14,816 nucleotides of DNA from UBA10003 sp964365025 (GTDB taxonomy: Bacteria; Patescibacteriota; Patescibacteriia; Magasanikbacterales; UBA10003). Position numbers and translations under genes: made by a program. Location: positions 1-14,816 of the forward strand of contig CAYIOJ010000023.1 in the NCBI GenBank assembly GCA_964365025.1, written 5' to 3'. This document shows positions 6,448 to 13,418 of the stretch, piece by piece (position 1 is the stretch's first letter; each line of letters begins with the position of its first letter). The notes beneath the pieces are model-generated. The model saw only the letters and a list, made by a program, of their open reading frames with translations, made no database searches and was not told the DNA's origin.

Positions 6448-7887
6448 ATGAAAAACAATTCTATTTTTTCCTGCTCCAAATGCGACGCCCAGTATTCCAA
6501 ATGGACCGGGCGGTGTTTGGAATGCGGTAGCTGGAGCTCAATTAAAGAAACAGGGGCTGTGGCCGCGCAAATTAAAAATTTAAAAGACAAAAAGGTTGGA
6601 GCGCCTGCCGGAAAGACAATAAATTTTGGCAATATTATCGGCCAGGAAGTTTCGCGTTTGAAAACCGGCATGGATGAATTTGATCGCGTTCTTGGCGGCG
6701 GACTTGCGCCGGGCGGACTCACTCTTTTGGGCGGCGAGCCGGGCATTGGCAAATCAACGCTGGTCCTGCAAATTGCCGCCGTTCTTTCTGGTGTCATTGC
6801 GATCCCGATATATCGGGAGAAGCAATCACGAACACCGACAGGATCGCCACGCCCCTTCGGGGCTCGCGATGACAATAAAACAATCTTGTATGTCTCGGGC
6901 GAAGAATCAGCTGAACAAGTCAAATTGCGCTTTGACCGATTGAAATTGCAACCGCGACAATTGGAATTTTTTGGCGAGACCAATGTGGAAACAATTTGCG
7001 CCACGATTGAACAGGTGAAACCGGCTTTGGCTATTGTTGACTCAATCCAAACGCTAGTGAGCATTGAGGTGGCTGGCTCGGCTGGTAATCCGACCCAGCT
7101 CAAAGCCGCTTGCGCCAAATTAACCGAGACTGCCAAAAACACGCGCGTGCCAATAATTATCATCGGCCATGTGACCAAAGAGGGCTCGCTTGGCGGACCC
7201 AAAACATTGGAACACATTGTAGATACGGTATTGTATTTGGAAGGTGATAAATTTCACCAATTTCGCATTTTGCGAGCTGTAAAAAATCGTTTTGGCTCAA
7301 CTGCCGAAGCCGGTATTTTTGAAATGACAGTACTTGGTTTGCAAGAAGTGAAAAATCCATCAGCGGCGTTTTTATCAGGCCGAGGCGAACCTGTGCCAGG
7401 ATCCATCATCACCTGCCTCATCGCCGGTTCGCGGCCGATTCTTTTGGAAATTCAAGCTCTCGTGACCAAAACCAATTTCGGCTACCCCCAACGCCGCGCT
7501 TCGGGCTTTGATTTGAATCGCTTGCAGGTGCTTATCGCGGTACTCGCCAAACGCACCGGATTGCCTTTGGAAAGTTATGATGTCTTTTTAAATGTAATTG
7601 GAGGACTTAAAGCCGACGAACCGGCGGCTGATTTGGCCGTGGTTTTGGCCATTGCTTCGGCTTTGAAAAATAAAAATTTGCCGCCTGATTTGGTGGCTTT
7701 TGGAGAAGTGGGATTGGGCGGAGAGGTACGCGCGGTGGCGCAGACGGAACGACGATTGATGGAAGCGCAAAAAATGGGATTAAAATACGCGGTGCTTCCG
7801 CCAACCAAAGAAATACTAAAATCTTCCGGCCTAAAAATAGCTCACATTAAAAATGTAAAGGAAGTTGTGGAAAAAATTGTAAAATAG
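6448..7887 (+). CDS. radA: RadA (Sms) DNA repair/recombination ATPase with an in-frame insertion
   Basis: RadA is a RecA-like hexameric helicase that acts in branch migration during recombinational repair. The 479-residue product starts at ATG 6448, 4 bases after the preceding stop, and opens directly into the zinc finger CSKC...CLEC (cysteines 9, 12, 23, 26); the TTG at 6376 lies inside the upstream gene. Then come Walker A GEPGIGKST (96-104), LYVSGEES (147-154), the RadA-specific KNRFG motif and a C-terminal Lon-protease-like domain. Residues 116-142 have no counterpart in RadA proteins I know and are encoded by a palindromic element; without them the length is 452, normal for the family. 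The motifs look intact, so the protein is probably active. No Shine-Dalgarno is visible; it may be read from the upstream operon. Confidence 0.95.
   Translation: MKNNSIFSCSKCDAQYSKWTGRCLECGSWSSIKETGAVAAQIKNLKDKKVGAPAGKTINFGNIIGQEVSRLKTGMDEFDRVLGGGLAPGGLTLLGGEPGIGKSTLVLQIAAVLSGVIAIPIYREKQSRTPTGSPRPFGARDDNKTILYVSGEESAEQVKLRFDRLKLQPRQLEFFGETNVETICATIEQVKPALAIVDSIQTLVSIEVAGSAGNPTQLKAACAKLTETAKNTRVPIIIIGHVTKEGSLGGPKTLEHIVDTVLYLEGDKFHQFRILRAVKNRFGSTAEAGIFEMTVLGLQEVKNPSAAFLSGRGEPVPGSIITCLIAGSRPILLEIQALVTKTNFGYPQRRASGFDLNRLQVLIAVLAKRTGLPLESYDVFLNVIGGLKADEPAADLAVVLAIASALKNKNLPPDLVAFGEVGLGGEVRAVAQTERRLMEAQKMGLKYAVLPPTKEILKSSGLKIAHIKNVKEVVEKIVK
6793..6873. repeat. Palindromic element inserted in frame within radA
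   Basis: This element is 81 bases, exactly 27 codons and in phase with the reading frame. Its ends are GTCATTGCGA and TCGCGATGAC, imperfect inverted repeats (9 of 10). Inside are a perfect 16-base palindrome (TCCCGATATATCGGGA, 6803-6818) and a hairpin GCCCC-TTC-GGGGC (6851-6863). It also carries GAAGCAATC, shared with the intergenic element at 7899-8008, so both belong to one family. It encodes residues 116-142 of RadA, between the Walker A helix and the next core strand. It resembles the Rickettsia palindromic elements, known to insert in frame into genes. Confidence 0.85.
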
Positions 7888-7898
7888 ATACGATTTTG

Positions 7899-8008
7899 TG
7901 TCATTGCGAGCGCCTGCCTGCCGACAGGCAGGAAGCGAAGCAATCTCGCAGCTTAAACATGAGATTGCTTCGTCGCTCCGTCAGCCGACGGAGTTCCTCG
8001 CAATGACA
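7899..8008. repeat. MITE-like nested palindromic element between radA and recG
   Basis: The 12-base terminal inverted repeats are perfect (TGTCATTGCGAG and CTCGCAATGACA). Inside, GAAGCAATCTC (7937-7947) pairs with GAGATTGCTTC (7961-7971). There are also two local hairpins: CCTGCCTG/CAGGCAGG (7913-7932) and CTCCGTC/GACGGAG (7976-7993). It fills the gap between two convergent genes and ends 5 bases from the recG stop. There is no T-tract, though the RNA hairpin could still act at the 3' ends of both transcripts. An apparent reading frame through it (start 7898) is an artefact of the repeat and of the recG antisense strand. No transposase is nearby. Confidence 0.9.
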
Positions 8009-8013
8009 TTGTC

Positions 8014-10116
8014 CTATTCCAAATGCACTCCCCTTTCCCATTCTGCCAACTTTTTCCCCAATAGGGAAAATTTAGACAAAGTCGGATCAGAATCAATAAT
8101 TTGCCGCGCTGATTCGCGGCTTTTTTTAATTAACTCCAAATTCTGCAAAGTGGCGATTTTCAATTCCGGAAATCCGTGCTGTGATTCGCCAAACACCTCG
8201 CCGGGCCCGCGCAATTCCAAATCTTTTTCCGCCAATTCAAATCCATCGCCGGTAGCCACAAAATATCCCAGCCGCTTTTTTGGCAAATCACTCACGGCGT
8301 TGGTGAACAGCAAACAATACGATTGATGCGTACTGCGCCCCACCCGGCCGCGAAATTGGTGCAACTGCGCGAGTCCGAACCTTTCAGCGCCCTCAATCAT
8401 CATGACCGTTGCATTGGGAATATCCACTCCCACCTCCACCACGGAGGTGGCCACTAAAATATCAAATTTCTTTGATAAAAAATCTTGCATGACTGTTTCT
8501 TTTTCTTTTGGTTTCATTTTGCCATGCAAAAAATTAACGCGTAAATCCGAAAATATTTCTTCTGACAATTTTTTATACTCCGCGAGCACGCTCTTTTTCT
8601 CCATCAAAGTCAACTGTCGTCCGCTGGGGGCTTCTTTTTCTTCAATCAAAGGGCAAATAACAAAAACCTGCCTGCCTTGCCGAACTTGCGTTCGTATAAA
8701 ATCATAGGCCTTGTGGCGGTTGATTTCATCCACCAGCCGCGTAATAATTTTCCGCCGACCAATTGGCATTTGTTTTATCAAAGATAAATCCAGATCCCCA
8801 AACAAAGCCAAAGCGTAAGAACGCGGGATGGGCGTGGCGGTCATTGATAAAAAATGCGGGGTGTTGGCCTTGGCGGATTTGACGCGCAAAAGCCGGCGCT
8901 GTTCCACGCCAAAACGATGCTGTTCATCCACAATTGCCAAAGCTAAATTTTTAAAATGCACTTTATCCCCAATCAAAGCGTGTGTGCCAATTACCAAATC
9001 AATTTTTCCAACCGCCACTTCTGACAAAAATTTCTTTTTGGCGCAATCCTCAATTTCCTTGTCGCTGATTTTCGCCGCGCTACCGGTCAGAAGTCCTATC
9101 CGTATCTCACGCCCGTTAAACAAACCACAAGCAGTTGCAAAATGCTGTTGAGCCAAAATTTCCGTTGGCGCAAGCCAAGCAGATTGAAAATTGTTTAGCG
9201 CGGCGTTGTAAATAGCCGTAATTGCCACAATTGTCTTGCCAGAACCCACGTCACCGTTGAGCAAACGATTCATCGGCCGAGCCACGGACATATCTTGCAA
9301 AATTTCCCAAGCAGAGCGGCGCTGATCATCGGTTAAAGTAAATCCCAATCCCGCGACAAAATCTTTGGTTTCTTTTTCTTGAAAAATCACCGGCAAGACA
9401 GAGAGTCCGCGCCATTCTCGCCGCGCCAATTCATTTTTCAATTGAATTAAAAATAATTCTTCAAATTGAAACCTTTCGCGCGCCTGATCTGATTTGGCGC
9501 CGCCAGATGGAAAATGAATCTCTTGCAAAGCCAAAGCCAGTGGAAGAAAATGATTTGCGCGAATAATATCCAATGGCAACCATTCCGGGCATTGGCTGGC
9601 CGCTGGCAAAGCCCGACTGATTAAAAAACGCAGTTGTTTTTGCGTAACTCCGGCCGTGGTTGGGTAAATCGGCACCAAACGGCCGGTATGCACGCTCGCG
9701 CCGTCAGCTCTGTCTTTTTCAAAAGTGGGATTGACCATCTGCAATCCAAAACGGTTCAATTCAACTTTGCCGGCCAAAGATAATTTATCCCCGACTTGCA
9801 AAACTTTGGCAATATATGGCTGATTAAACCAAATTGCGCGCAACTGCCCGGTGTCATCGGCAAGCATGGCTTCGGTAACCAAACGGCGCTGGAACGAACC
9901 GCGTTTGTGAGCAATGAGTTGCAATCTTCCACGCACAGTTACCCGCGACTCGCTTTGCAATTGATTGATCGGCACAATTTGGCTAAAATCATCATAGCGA
10001 AATGGGAAATAAAAAATCAGGTCGCGCGCAGTACGCAAACCCAAAGAAGCTAGTTTTTTAAGCAAGGATTTTTTAACCGTGGGAAATTGCGAAAGAGGGG
10101 TGGATAAAGACACCAT
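8014..10116 (-). CDS. recG: ATP-dependent DNA helicase RecG
   Basis: RecG is a superfamily 2 helicase that rescues stalled replication forks and migrates branched DNA. The 700-residue product has an N-terminal wedge/OB region, then helicase motifs: Walker A GDVGSGKT, TEILAQQ, DEQHRFGVEQR (the Q-H form of motif II seen in RecG), MTATPIPRS, VGVDIPNATVM and QFRGRVGRS. The C-terminus includes the LELRGPGEVFG segment typical of the family. Length is normal. The ATG at 10116 is close behind an extended -10 element, suggesting a leaderless transcript. A terminator separates it from the upstream surface-protein gene, so it probably has its own promoter. It runs convergent to radA, with a palindromic element between them. 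Confidence 0.96.
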   Translation of the reverse strand: MVSLSTPLSQFPTVKKSLLKKLASLGLRTARDLIFYFPFRYDDFSQIVPINQLQSESRVTVRGRLQLIAHKRGSFQRRLVTEAMLADDTGQLRAIWFNQPYIAKVLQVGDKLSLAGKVELNRFGLQMVNPTFEKDRADGASVHTGRLVPIYPTTAGVTQKQLRFLISRALPAASQCPEWLPLDIIRANHFLPLALALQEIHFPSGGAKSDQARERFQFEELFLIQLKNELARREWRGLSVLPVIFQEKETKDFVAGLGFTLTDDQRRSAWEILQDMSVARPMNRLLNGDVGSGKTIVAITAIYNAALNNFQSAWLAPTEILAQQHFATACGLFNGREIRIGLLTGSAAKISDKEIEDCAKKKFLSEVAVGKIDLVIGTHALIGDKVHFKNLALAIVDEQHRFGVEQRRLLRVKSAKANTPHFLSMTATPIPRSYALALFGDLDLSLIKQMPIGRRKIITRLVDEINRHKAYDFIRTQVRQGRQVFVICPLIEEKEAPSGRQLTLMEKKSVLAEYKKLSEEIFSDLRVNFLHGKMKPKEKETVMQDFLSKKFDILVATSVVEVGVDIPNATVMMIEGAERFGLAQLHQFRGRVGRSTHQSYCLLFTNAVSDLPKKRLGYFVATGDGFELAEKDLELRGPGEVFGESQHGFPELKIATLQNLELIKKSRESARQIIDSDPTLSKFSLLGKKLAEWERGVHLE

Positions 10117-10124
10117 ACGGACTT

Positions 10125-10133
10125 ATTGTAGCA
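10125..10133 (-). promoter_or_regulatory. Extended -10 promoter of recG
   Basis: On the - strand the sequence reads TGCTACAAT: a TACAAT -10 box (5 of 6 matches) preceded by the TGn extension. Only 8 bases separate it from the recG ATG, so transcription should begin at or within about two bases of the start codon. The -35 region (TTTTAA at 17-base spacing) is poor. Confidence 0.5.
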
Positions 10134-10149
10134 AAATCCGTTCTAAATT

Positions 10150-10188
10150 AAAATCGCCCCGACCTCGCGAGAGCGTCGGAGCGATTTT
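10150..10188 (-). terminator. Rho-independent terminator of the surface-protein gene
   Basis: AAAATCGC (10150-10157) pairs with GCGATTTT (10181-10188), and CCGAC with GTCGG inside it, with one mismatch between the two stems. On the - strand the stem is followed by TTTTAATTT. It lies just past the stop at 10200 and before the recG promoter. A T-run on the + side also exists, but no + strand gene needs it. Confidence 0.75.
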
Positions 10189-10199
10189 TCTTATTCATC

Positions 10200-12113
10200 C
10201 TAATAAACAAAGGTCTTCCATTGCAAAGGCAAATCCCAACCGGCGGTTATAATATCATTAGTAACTCCATCAGACCACTCCACGCCATAAGCCGTTCCGC
10301 TATTTACTAGAAAAGGGGCGGCGGGTATTCTAATAGATAATGATTTATTCATCAAAGCGGCGCTAGTGTCCAAGGTTACATAGAATGTCTTGGAAGCGCC
10401 AGAAGATATTTCTACATCAATCATATCACTATCAACCAAAGTAGTATCACTGAATTGGCCATTAAAAGACACTTTAGCTAACGGTGTGGTGCCAAGAGAA
10501 TCTTTATAAATCTTCAAAAAATGTGTGGAATTATCCTCATTTTTAATAGTGCTGGAAATACCAAAATTAAAGTATTTTATCTTCGCTGAATAAGATCCGG
10601 CATTGGCAAAGTTTGTCACGACAAATTTACCAACTACCTGTTCAGGGCTGGGGGAAGCAGATCCCTTTGGTGTATCACTTGCCCAGGCCACACCCAATTT
10701 AGCGCGATAAAAGACAAATTCACTCGCCCGAACATAACCATTATTAGCATTTAATTGAGATTTATTACCATTAGAAGCAGTAGTGAGTGGAAGTAAACCG
10801 TCATTGGCTTGAAAAATAAATGAGTTGTAGGCTAAATTATTACCGGACTGCTTGCCAACAGCCACAATTGAGGACTGTACTCCCGGTTGGTCGCTATAAT
10901 CAGGCAGAATAGCCAATTGAGCCGCTGTATTACTTACAGAGGGATCTCCCATTTCAATATATGAATGGATATCGGCTTTGACAATAAATGCCTTAAAAGT
11001 ATTCTTTCCTATTTCCCAATTTAAATTGCTAAATTTAGCGCTGACGTACGCGCCATTTTTTTCAGTAGTATTCAACACAGCAGCTGTGCCGATCGGCACA
11101 TTCGTACCTTGCTCATACAAGCGTAAGTTATATAACAAAGGCAAAGAAGTAGATTTAAGATTAACACTTATTACTAAATCTTTAATAATAATGTCTTCTT
11201 TATCATCGGCGGTAACTTTAAACTGGGCTAAAGTTTGATCCACCGCACCCAACAACATGTTATATCCAATTGGCGTGTCCGAACCAACCGCAATAGTTAA
11301 CGCGGCAACTGACTCCACGACTGTTGGAGTAATTAACAACGGCCCGTAAGTCACTGGGAAATTAGTCGCCTCAATCGTTGATCCTGTGCCAATATCAGAG
11401 GCGGAATTAATACTCAAAGATAAAGTATCTCCGCCTGGTGTGGCATCCAATATGTCAGCTGAAACCATCAATTTGGTCGGCATGCCTGTGCCAAAAGGAA
11501 CTACTTTATTAAAAGTAAAAAAAAGTTTATCCGGACTGAGCGGACTAAAATGAGAACCACTCAACAAAGAACCGTTGGCATCAGTCAATTTTATATTGGT
11601 CAAATTTTCATTTTTAATAGTTCCTGTTTTGGCCAATACCAAACTACTGATAGTCGCATCTTTTGCGTAAGCGCTAAAATTAAAAACAGCCAAAAGTTTA
11701 TTAACACCAACTGTCACAACACCGCCTGTGGCCGTATAAGTTTCATTATCAGCTGCAACAGAAAAAGTCGCGCAAGATGTCCAGCTCACTTTATAAACCG
11801 TGCTAATAGTGCTCGTGGTGTCGCCGCTTTTAACACACTCAAAAGTATAATCTTTAAAACCGCTGCCGGCATTCTTACAACCGGCCTTCAATATATATTT
11901 TGGGCCGTTATTTCGGCTAATCTCAATATCTGTACCCTTTTGTTCGCAGGAAGAAACCTTTATCAAATTGGCTCCGGAAGTTGGGCCGGACGATTTACCT
12001 TGCTGCATGGCCGGCGCGGTAGCCATGGCCAATCCCACAGCAAACAAAAGAACGGCTGTAGCCACAGCCAGCTTGGTAGCGGAAACACTTTGTGTTTTTG
12101 TCATAGTGTCCAT
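10200..12113 (-). CDS. Large secreted beta-rich repeat protein, S-layer-like candidate
   Basis: The 637-residue product has an N-terminal signal peptide (hydrophobic core about 14-32, likely cut near residues 30-35), four cysteines (56, 79, 93, 114) in a small N-terminal domain, and then long Thr/Ser/Asn/Gly-rich beta-strand sequence. Three related modules can be seen at about 140-235, 295-402 and 492-597. Each opens with a strand such as LLAVFNF, LAQFKV or VVGKFVV and includes LTNIKL, LYNLRLYEQ or FLKIYKD. Two are preceded by a shared SDTPxG segment (278-283 and 479-484). No cysteine lies past 114 and no C-terminal anchor or sorting motif is seen. The composition fits an abundant surface or S-layer-like protein, but I recognise no named family. 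ATG 12113 is used; ATG 12104 is equally possible. A hairpin lies in the leader. Confidence 0.8.
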   Translation of the reverse strand: MDTMTKTQSVSATKLAVATAVLLFAVGLAMATAPAMQQGKSSGPTSGANLIKVSSCEQKGTDIEISRNNGPKYILKAGCKNAGSGFKDYTFECVKSGDTTSTISTVYKVSWTSCATFSVAADNETYTATGGVVTVGVNKLLAVFNFSAYAKDATISSLVLAKTGTIKNENLTNIKLTDANGSLLSGSHFSPLSPDKLFFTFNKVVPFGTGMPTKLMVSADILDATPGGDTLSLSINSASDIGTGSTIEATNFPVTYGPLLITPTVVESVAALTIAVGSDTPIGYNMLLGAVDQTLAQFKVTADDKEDIIIKDLVISVNLKSTSLPLLYNLRLYEQGTNVPIGTAAVLNTTEKNGAYVSAKFSNLNWEIGKNTFKAFIVKADIHSYIEMGDPSVSNTAAQLAILPDYSDQPGVQSSIVAVGKQSGNNLAYNSFIFQANDGLLPLTTASNGNKSQLNANNGYVRASEFVFYRAKLGVAWASDTPKGSASPSPEQVVGKFVVTNFANAGSYSAKIKYFNFGISSTIKNEDNSTHFLKIYKDSLGTTPLAKVSFNGQFSDTTLVDSDMIDVEISSGASKTFYVTLDTSAALMNKSLSIRIPAAPFLVNSGTAYGVEWSDGVTNDIITAGWDLPLQWKTFVY

Positions 12114-12131
12114 AATTTCAAGAGATGAGTT

Positions 12132-12155
12132 AAGTCAAAAACTTGTTTTTGACTT
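12132..12155. promoter_or_regulatory. Perfect 11-bp inverted repeat upstream of the surface-protein gene
   Basis: AAGTCAAAAAC (12132-12142) and GTTTTTGACTT (12145-12155) pair perfectly around two bases. It lies 18 bases upstream of the ATG at 12113. As DNA it looks like an operator; as RNA it could be a 5' stabilising hairpin, though a 2-base loop would need the inner pairs to open. It has no T-tract in the right place for a terminator. Confidence 0.6.
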
Positions 12156-12184
12156 GCGAAGCTCGCCGAAATTCACAAGCTTTG

Positions 12185-12213
12185 CTTATAAAAATAAATT
12201 AAAAAAATTTTAA
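12185..12213 (-). promoter_or_regulatory. Candidate promoter of the surface-protein gene
   Basis: On the - strand TTAAAA (12208-12213) and TATAAG (12185-12190) are spaced by 17 bases. Start of transcription would fall near 12178, giving a leader of about 65 bases containing the inverted repeat at 12132-12155. The region is so AT-rich that chance matches are likely. An AT-only stem (12193-12200 with 12216-12223) overlaps it and could weakly terminate the upstream gene. Confidence 0.35.
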
Positions 12214-12223
12214 TAAATTTATT

Positions 12224-13321
12224 TTATCTCTCCAAACTCCAGGCCTCAATCACTTTTTGCACATCTTCAGAATCAACCACAGACATCCCCTTTTGGGACA
12301 AATCCTCTTCCAGCTTTTCACGCTCAGCCACAAATCCGCTAACTCCCTCTTTATTATATTCCTTATAAATCTGTTCGTCCAATTTTTGAATCTTACCCCA
12401 AATCTCCGCTATTTCCGGATATTTCAAAACCGCCGCCTGATACAGAATCGCCGGCACTGATTCATGAAGATGCGACACTCGCACCATGGCCGCGGCCTCG
12501 TCAATCGCGTCAATGGCCTTGTCCGGCAATTTTCTGCCCTTGACCTTTTCTTGCGACAGTTTCACCGCCGTTTCCAAGGCCGCGTCGGTAAATTCCACCT
12601 GATGATATTCGCGATACTTGTCTTTAATGCCCTGCAAAATGGAAATGGTTTCTTCGGCGTTCGCTTCTCTCACCATTACCGGCTGAAAACGCCGCTCCAA
12701 ACTGGTGTCCGGCTTAATGTATTTTTCATATTCCACGATAGTGGTGGCGCCAATCATCTGCAAATCACCGCGCGCCAAAGCCGGTTTTAAAATATCGGAA
12801 AAATTAATCGCGCCCTCTGACCCTTGTGACTGAACTAAAGAATGCACCTCGTCTATGAAAAGAATAATAGAGCGGCCGGACGCGCTGATTTCCTGCACTA
12901 TTTTTTTAGCTCTTTGTTCAAATTCGCCGCGATATTTGGTGCCGGACATTATTGAAGCCACATCCAAGGCCAGCACCCGCTTGTTTTTCAAAATTTGCGG
13001 CACATCATCTCGCGCGATGCGCTGGGCCAAGCCCTCCACAATGGCGGTTTTCCCCACCCCCGGGTCGCCCAAGAGCAAGGCGTTATTCTTGCTCCGGCGC
13101 GACAACACCTGCGTCAATTTCTGCACTTCCTCCTCGCGACCGATCACCGGGTCAATTTTGCCTATTTTAGCTAATTGAGTGAAGTCAACCGCGAATTGAC
13201 TTAAAAATGGCATTGACGAATTGCTTAAAGAAATGTTTAAGCCGTCTCGTTTTTGCCAAAGATAATAAATTGCGGCAAAAATAATTACTGCCGCGGGTAA
13301 TAAAATGCTTTTGTCTAACAT
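12224..13321 (-). CDS. Membrane-anchored single-domain Clp-like AAA+ ATPase (D1 only)
   Basis: The 365-residue product has one N-terminal membrane helix (about 5-21), a short linker, then a Clp D1 ATPase: FTQLAKIGKIDPVIGREEEV, Walker A GDPGVGKT (85-92), pore loop GTKYRGEFE (127-135), Walker B ILFIDE (153-158), sensor-1 region GATT (191-194), arginine fingers at 210-211 and the small subdomain GRKLPDKAIDAIDEAAA. A short charged helical region (about 300-345) follows, and the protein stops at VQKVIEAWSLER, where full-length Clp proteins pass into D2. There is no Clp N-domain and no D2. The TTG at 13351 is rejected as start because it lies upstream of the likely -10 box; the ATG at 13321 fits a leaderless transcript. 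It may hold substrates or partners at the membrane, perhaps with a separate D2-bearing Clp, but this is inference. Confidence 0.85.
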   Translation of the reverse strand: MLDKSILLPAAVIIFAAIYYLWQKRDGLNISLSNSSMPFLSQFAVDFTQLAKIGKIDPVIGREEEVQKLTQVLSRRSKNNALLLGDPGVGKTAIVEGLAQRIARDDVPQILKNKRVLALDVASIMSGTKYRGEFEQRAKKIVQEISASGRSIILFIDEVHSLVQSQGSEGAINFSDILKPALARGDLQMIGATTIVEYEKYIKPDTSLERRFQPVMVREANAEETISILQGIKDKYREYHQVEFTDAALETAVKLSQEKVKGRKLPDKAIDAIDEAAAMVRVSHLHESVPAILYQAAVLKYPEIAEIWGKIQKLDEQIYKEYNKEGVSGFVAEREKLEEDLSQKGMSVVDSEDVQKVIEAWSLER

Positions 13322-13328
13322 ATATAAT

Positions 13329-13357
13329 AATATACCACACTTGACAAACAACTACAA
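13329..13357 (-). promoter_or_regulatory. Promoter of the D1-only Clp gene
   Basis: On the - strand TTGTAG (13352-13357) and TATATT (13329-13334) are 17 bases apart, and the -10 has the TG extension (TGGTATATT). Seven bases separate the -10 from the ATG at 13321, so the message is probably leaderless. It interleaves with a + strand promoter. Confidence 0.5.
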
Positions 13358-13369
13358 AACCAGTACACT
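13341..13369 (+). promoter_or_regulatory. Promoter of the sigma-region-4-like gene
   Basis: A perfect -35 TTGACA (13341-13346) and TACACT (13364-13369) are separated by 17 bases. Transcription should begin near 13376, giving a leader of about 43 bases with a small hairpin (TCGGC/GCCGA, 13379-13394) and a strong Shine-Dalgarno. Confidence 0.6.
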
Positions 13370-13404
13370 ATTACTCATTCGGCAATTTCGCCGAGAACAC
13401 AACC

Positions 13405-13413
13405 AAAGGAGGG
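13405..13413 (+). promoter_or_regulatory. Strong Shine-Dalgarno for a TTG start
   Basis: AAAGGAGGG ends 5 bases before the TTG at 13419 (6 bases counted from AGGAGG). It is the only canonical ribosome site I see before a gene in this window, and it fixes the start of a gene that lacks a nearby ATG. Confidence 0.7.
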
Positions 13414-13418
13414 ATTCT

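Noticed and set aside
6366..7217. 283-codon frame antisense to radA
   Set aside because: It overlaps the well-supported radA on the other strand and its product shows no domain or sensible composition.
1428..8008. CRISPR array
   Set aside because: The repeats are few, palindromic, of different lengths and kilobases apart, with no regular spacers and no cas gene.
7898..8326. Open frame beginning MSLRAPACRQAGSEAISQ
   Set aside because: It begins in the palindromic element and then runs antisense to recG. The start is a typical false translation of this repeat type.
12193..12223. Terminator of the D1-only Clp gene
   Set aside because: The stem is 8 bp of A-T pairs only in very AT-rich sequence; too weak to call, though read-out into the next gene may be partial.
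13305..13418. Longer N-terminus for the sigma-like protein from 13305
   Set aside because: It would start upstream of the likely promoter and inside the divergent gene; the TTG at 13419 has a perfect ribosome site.
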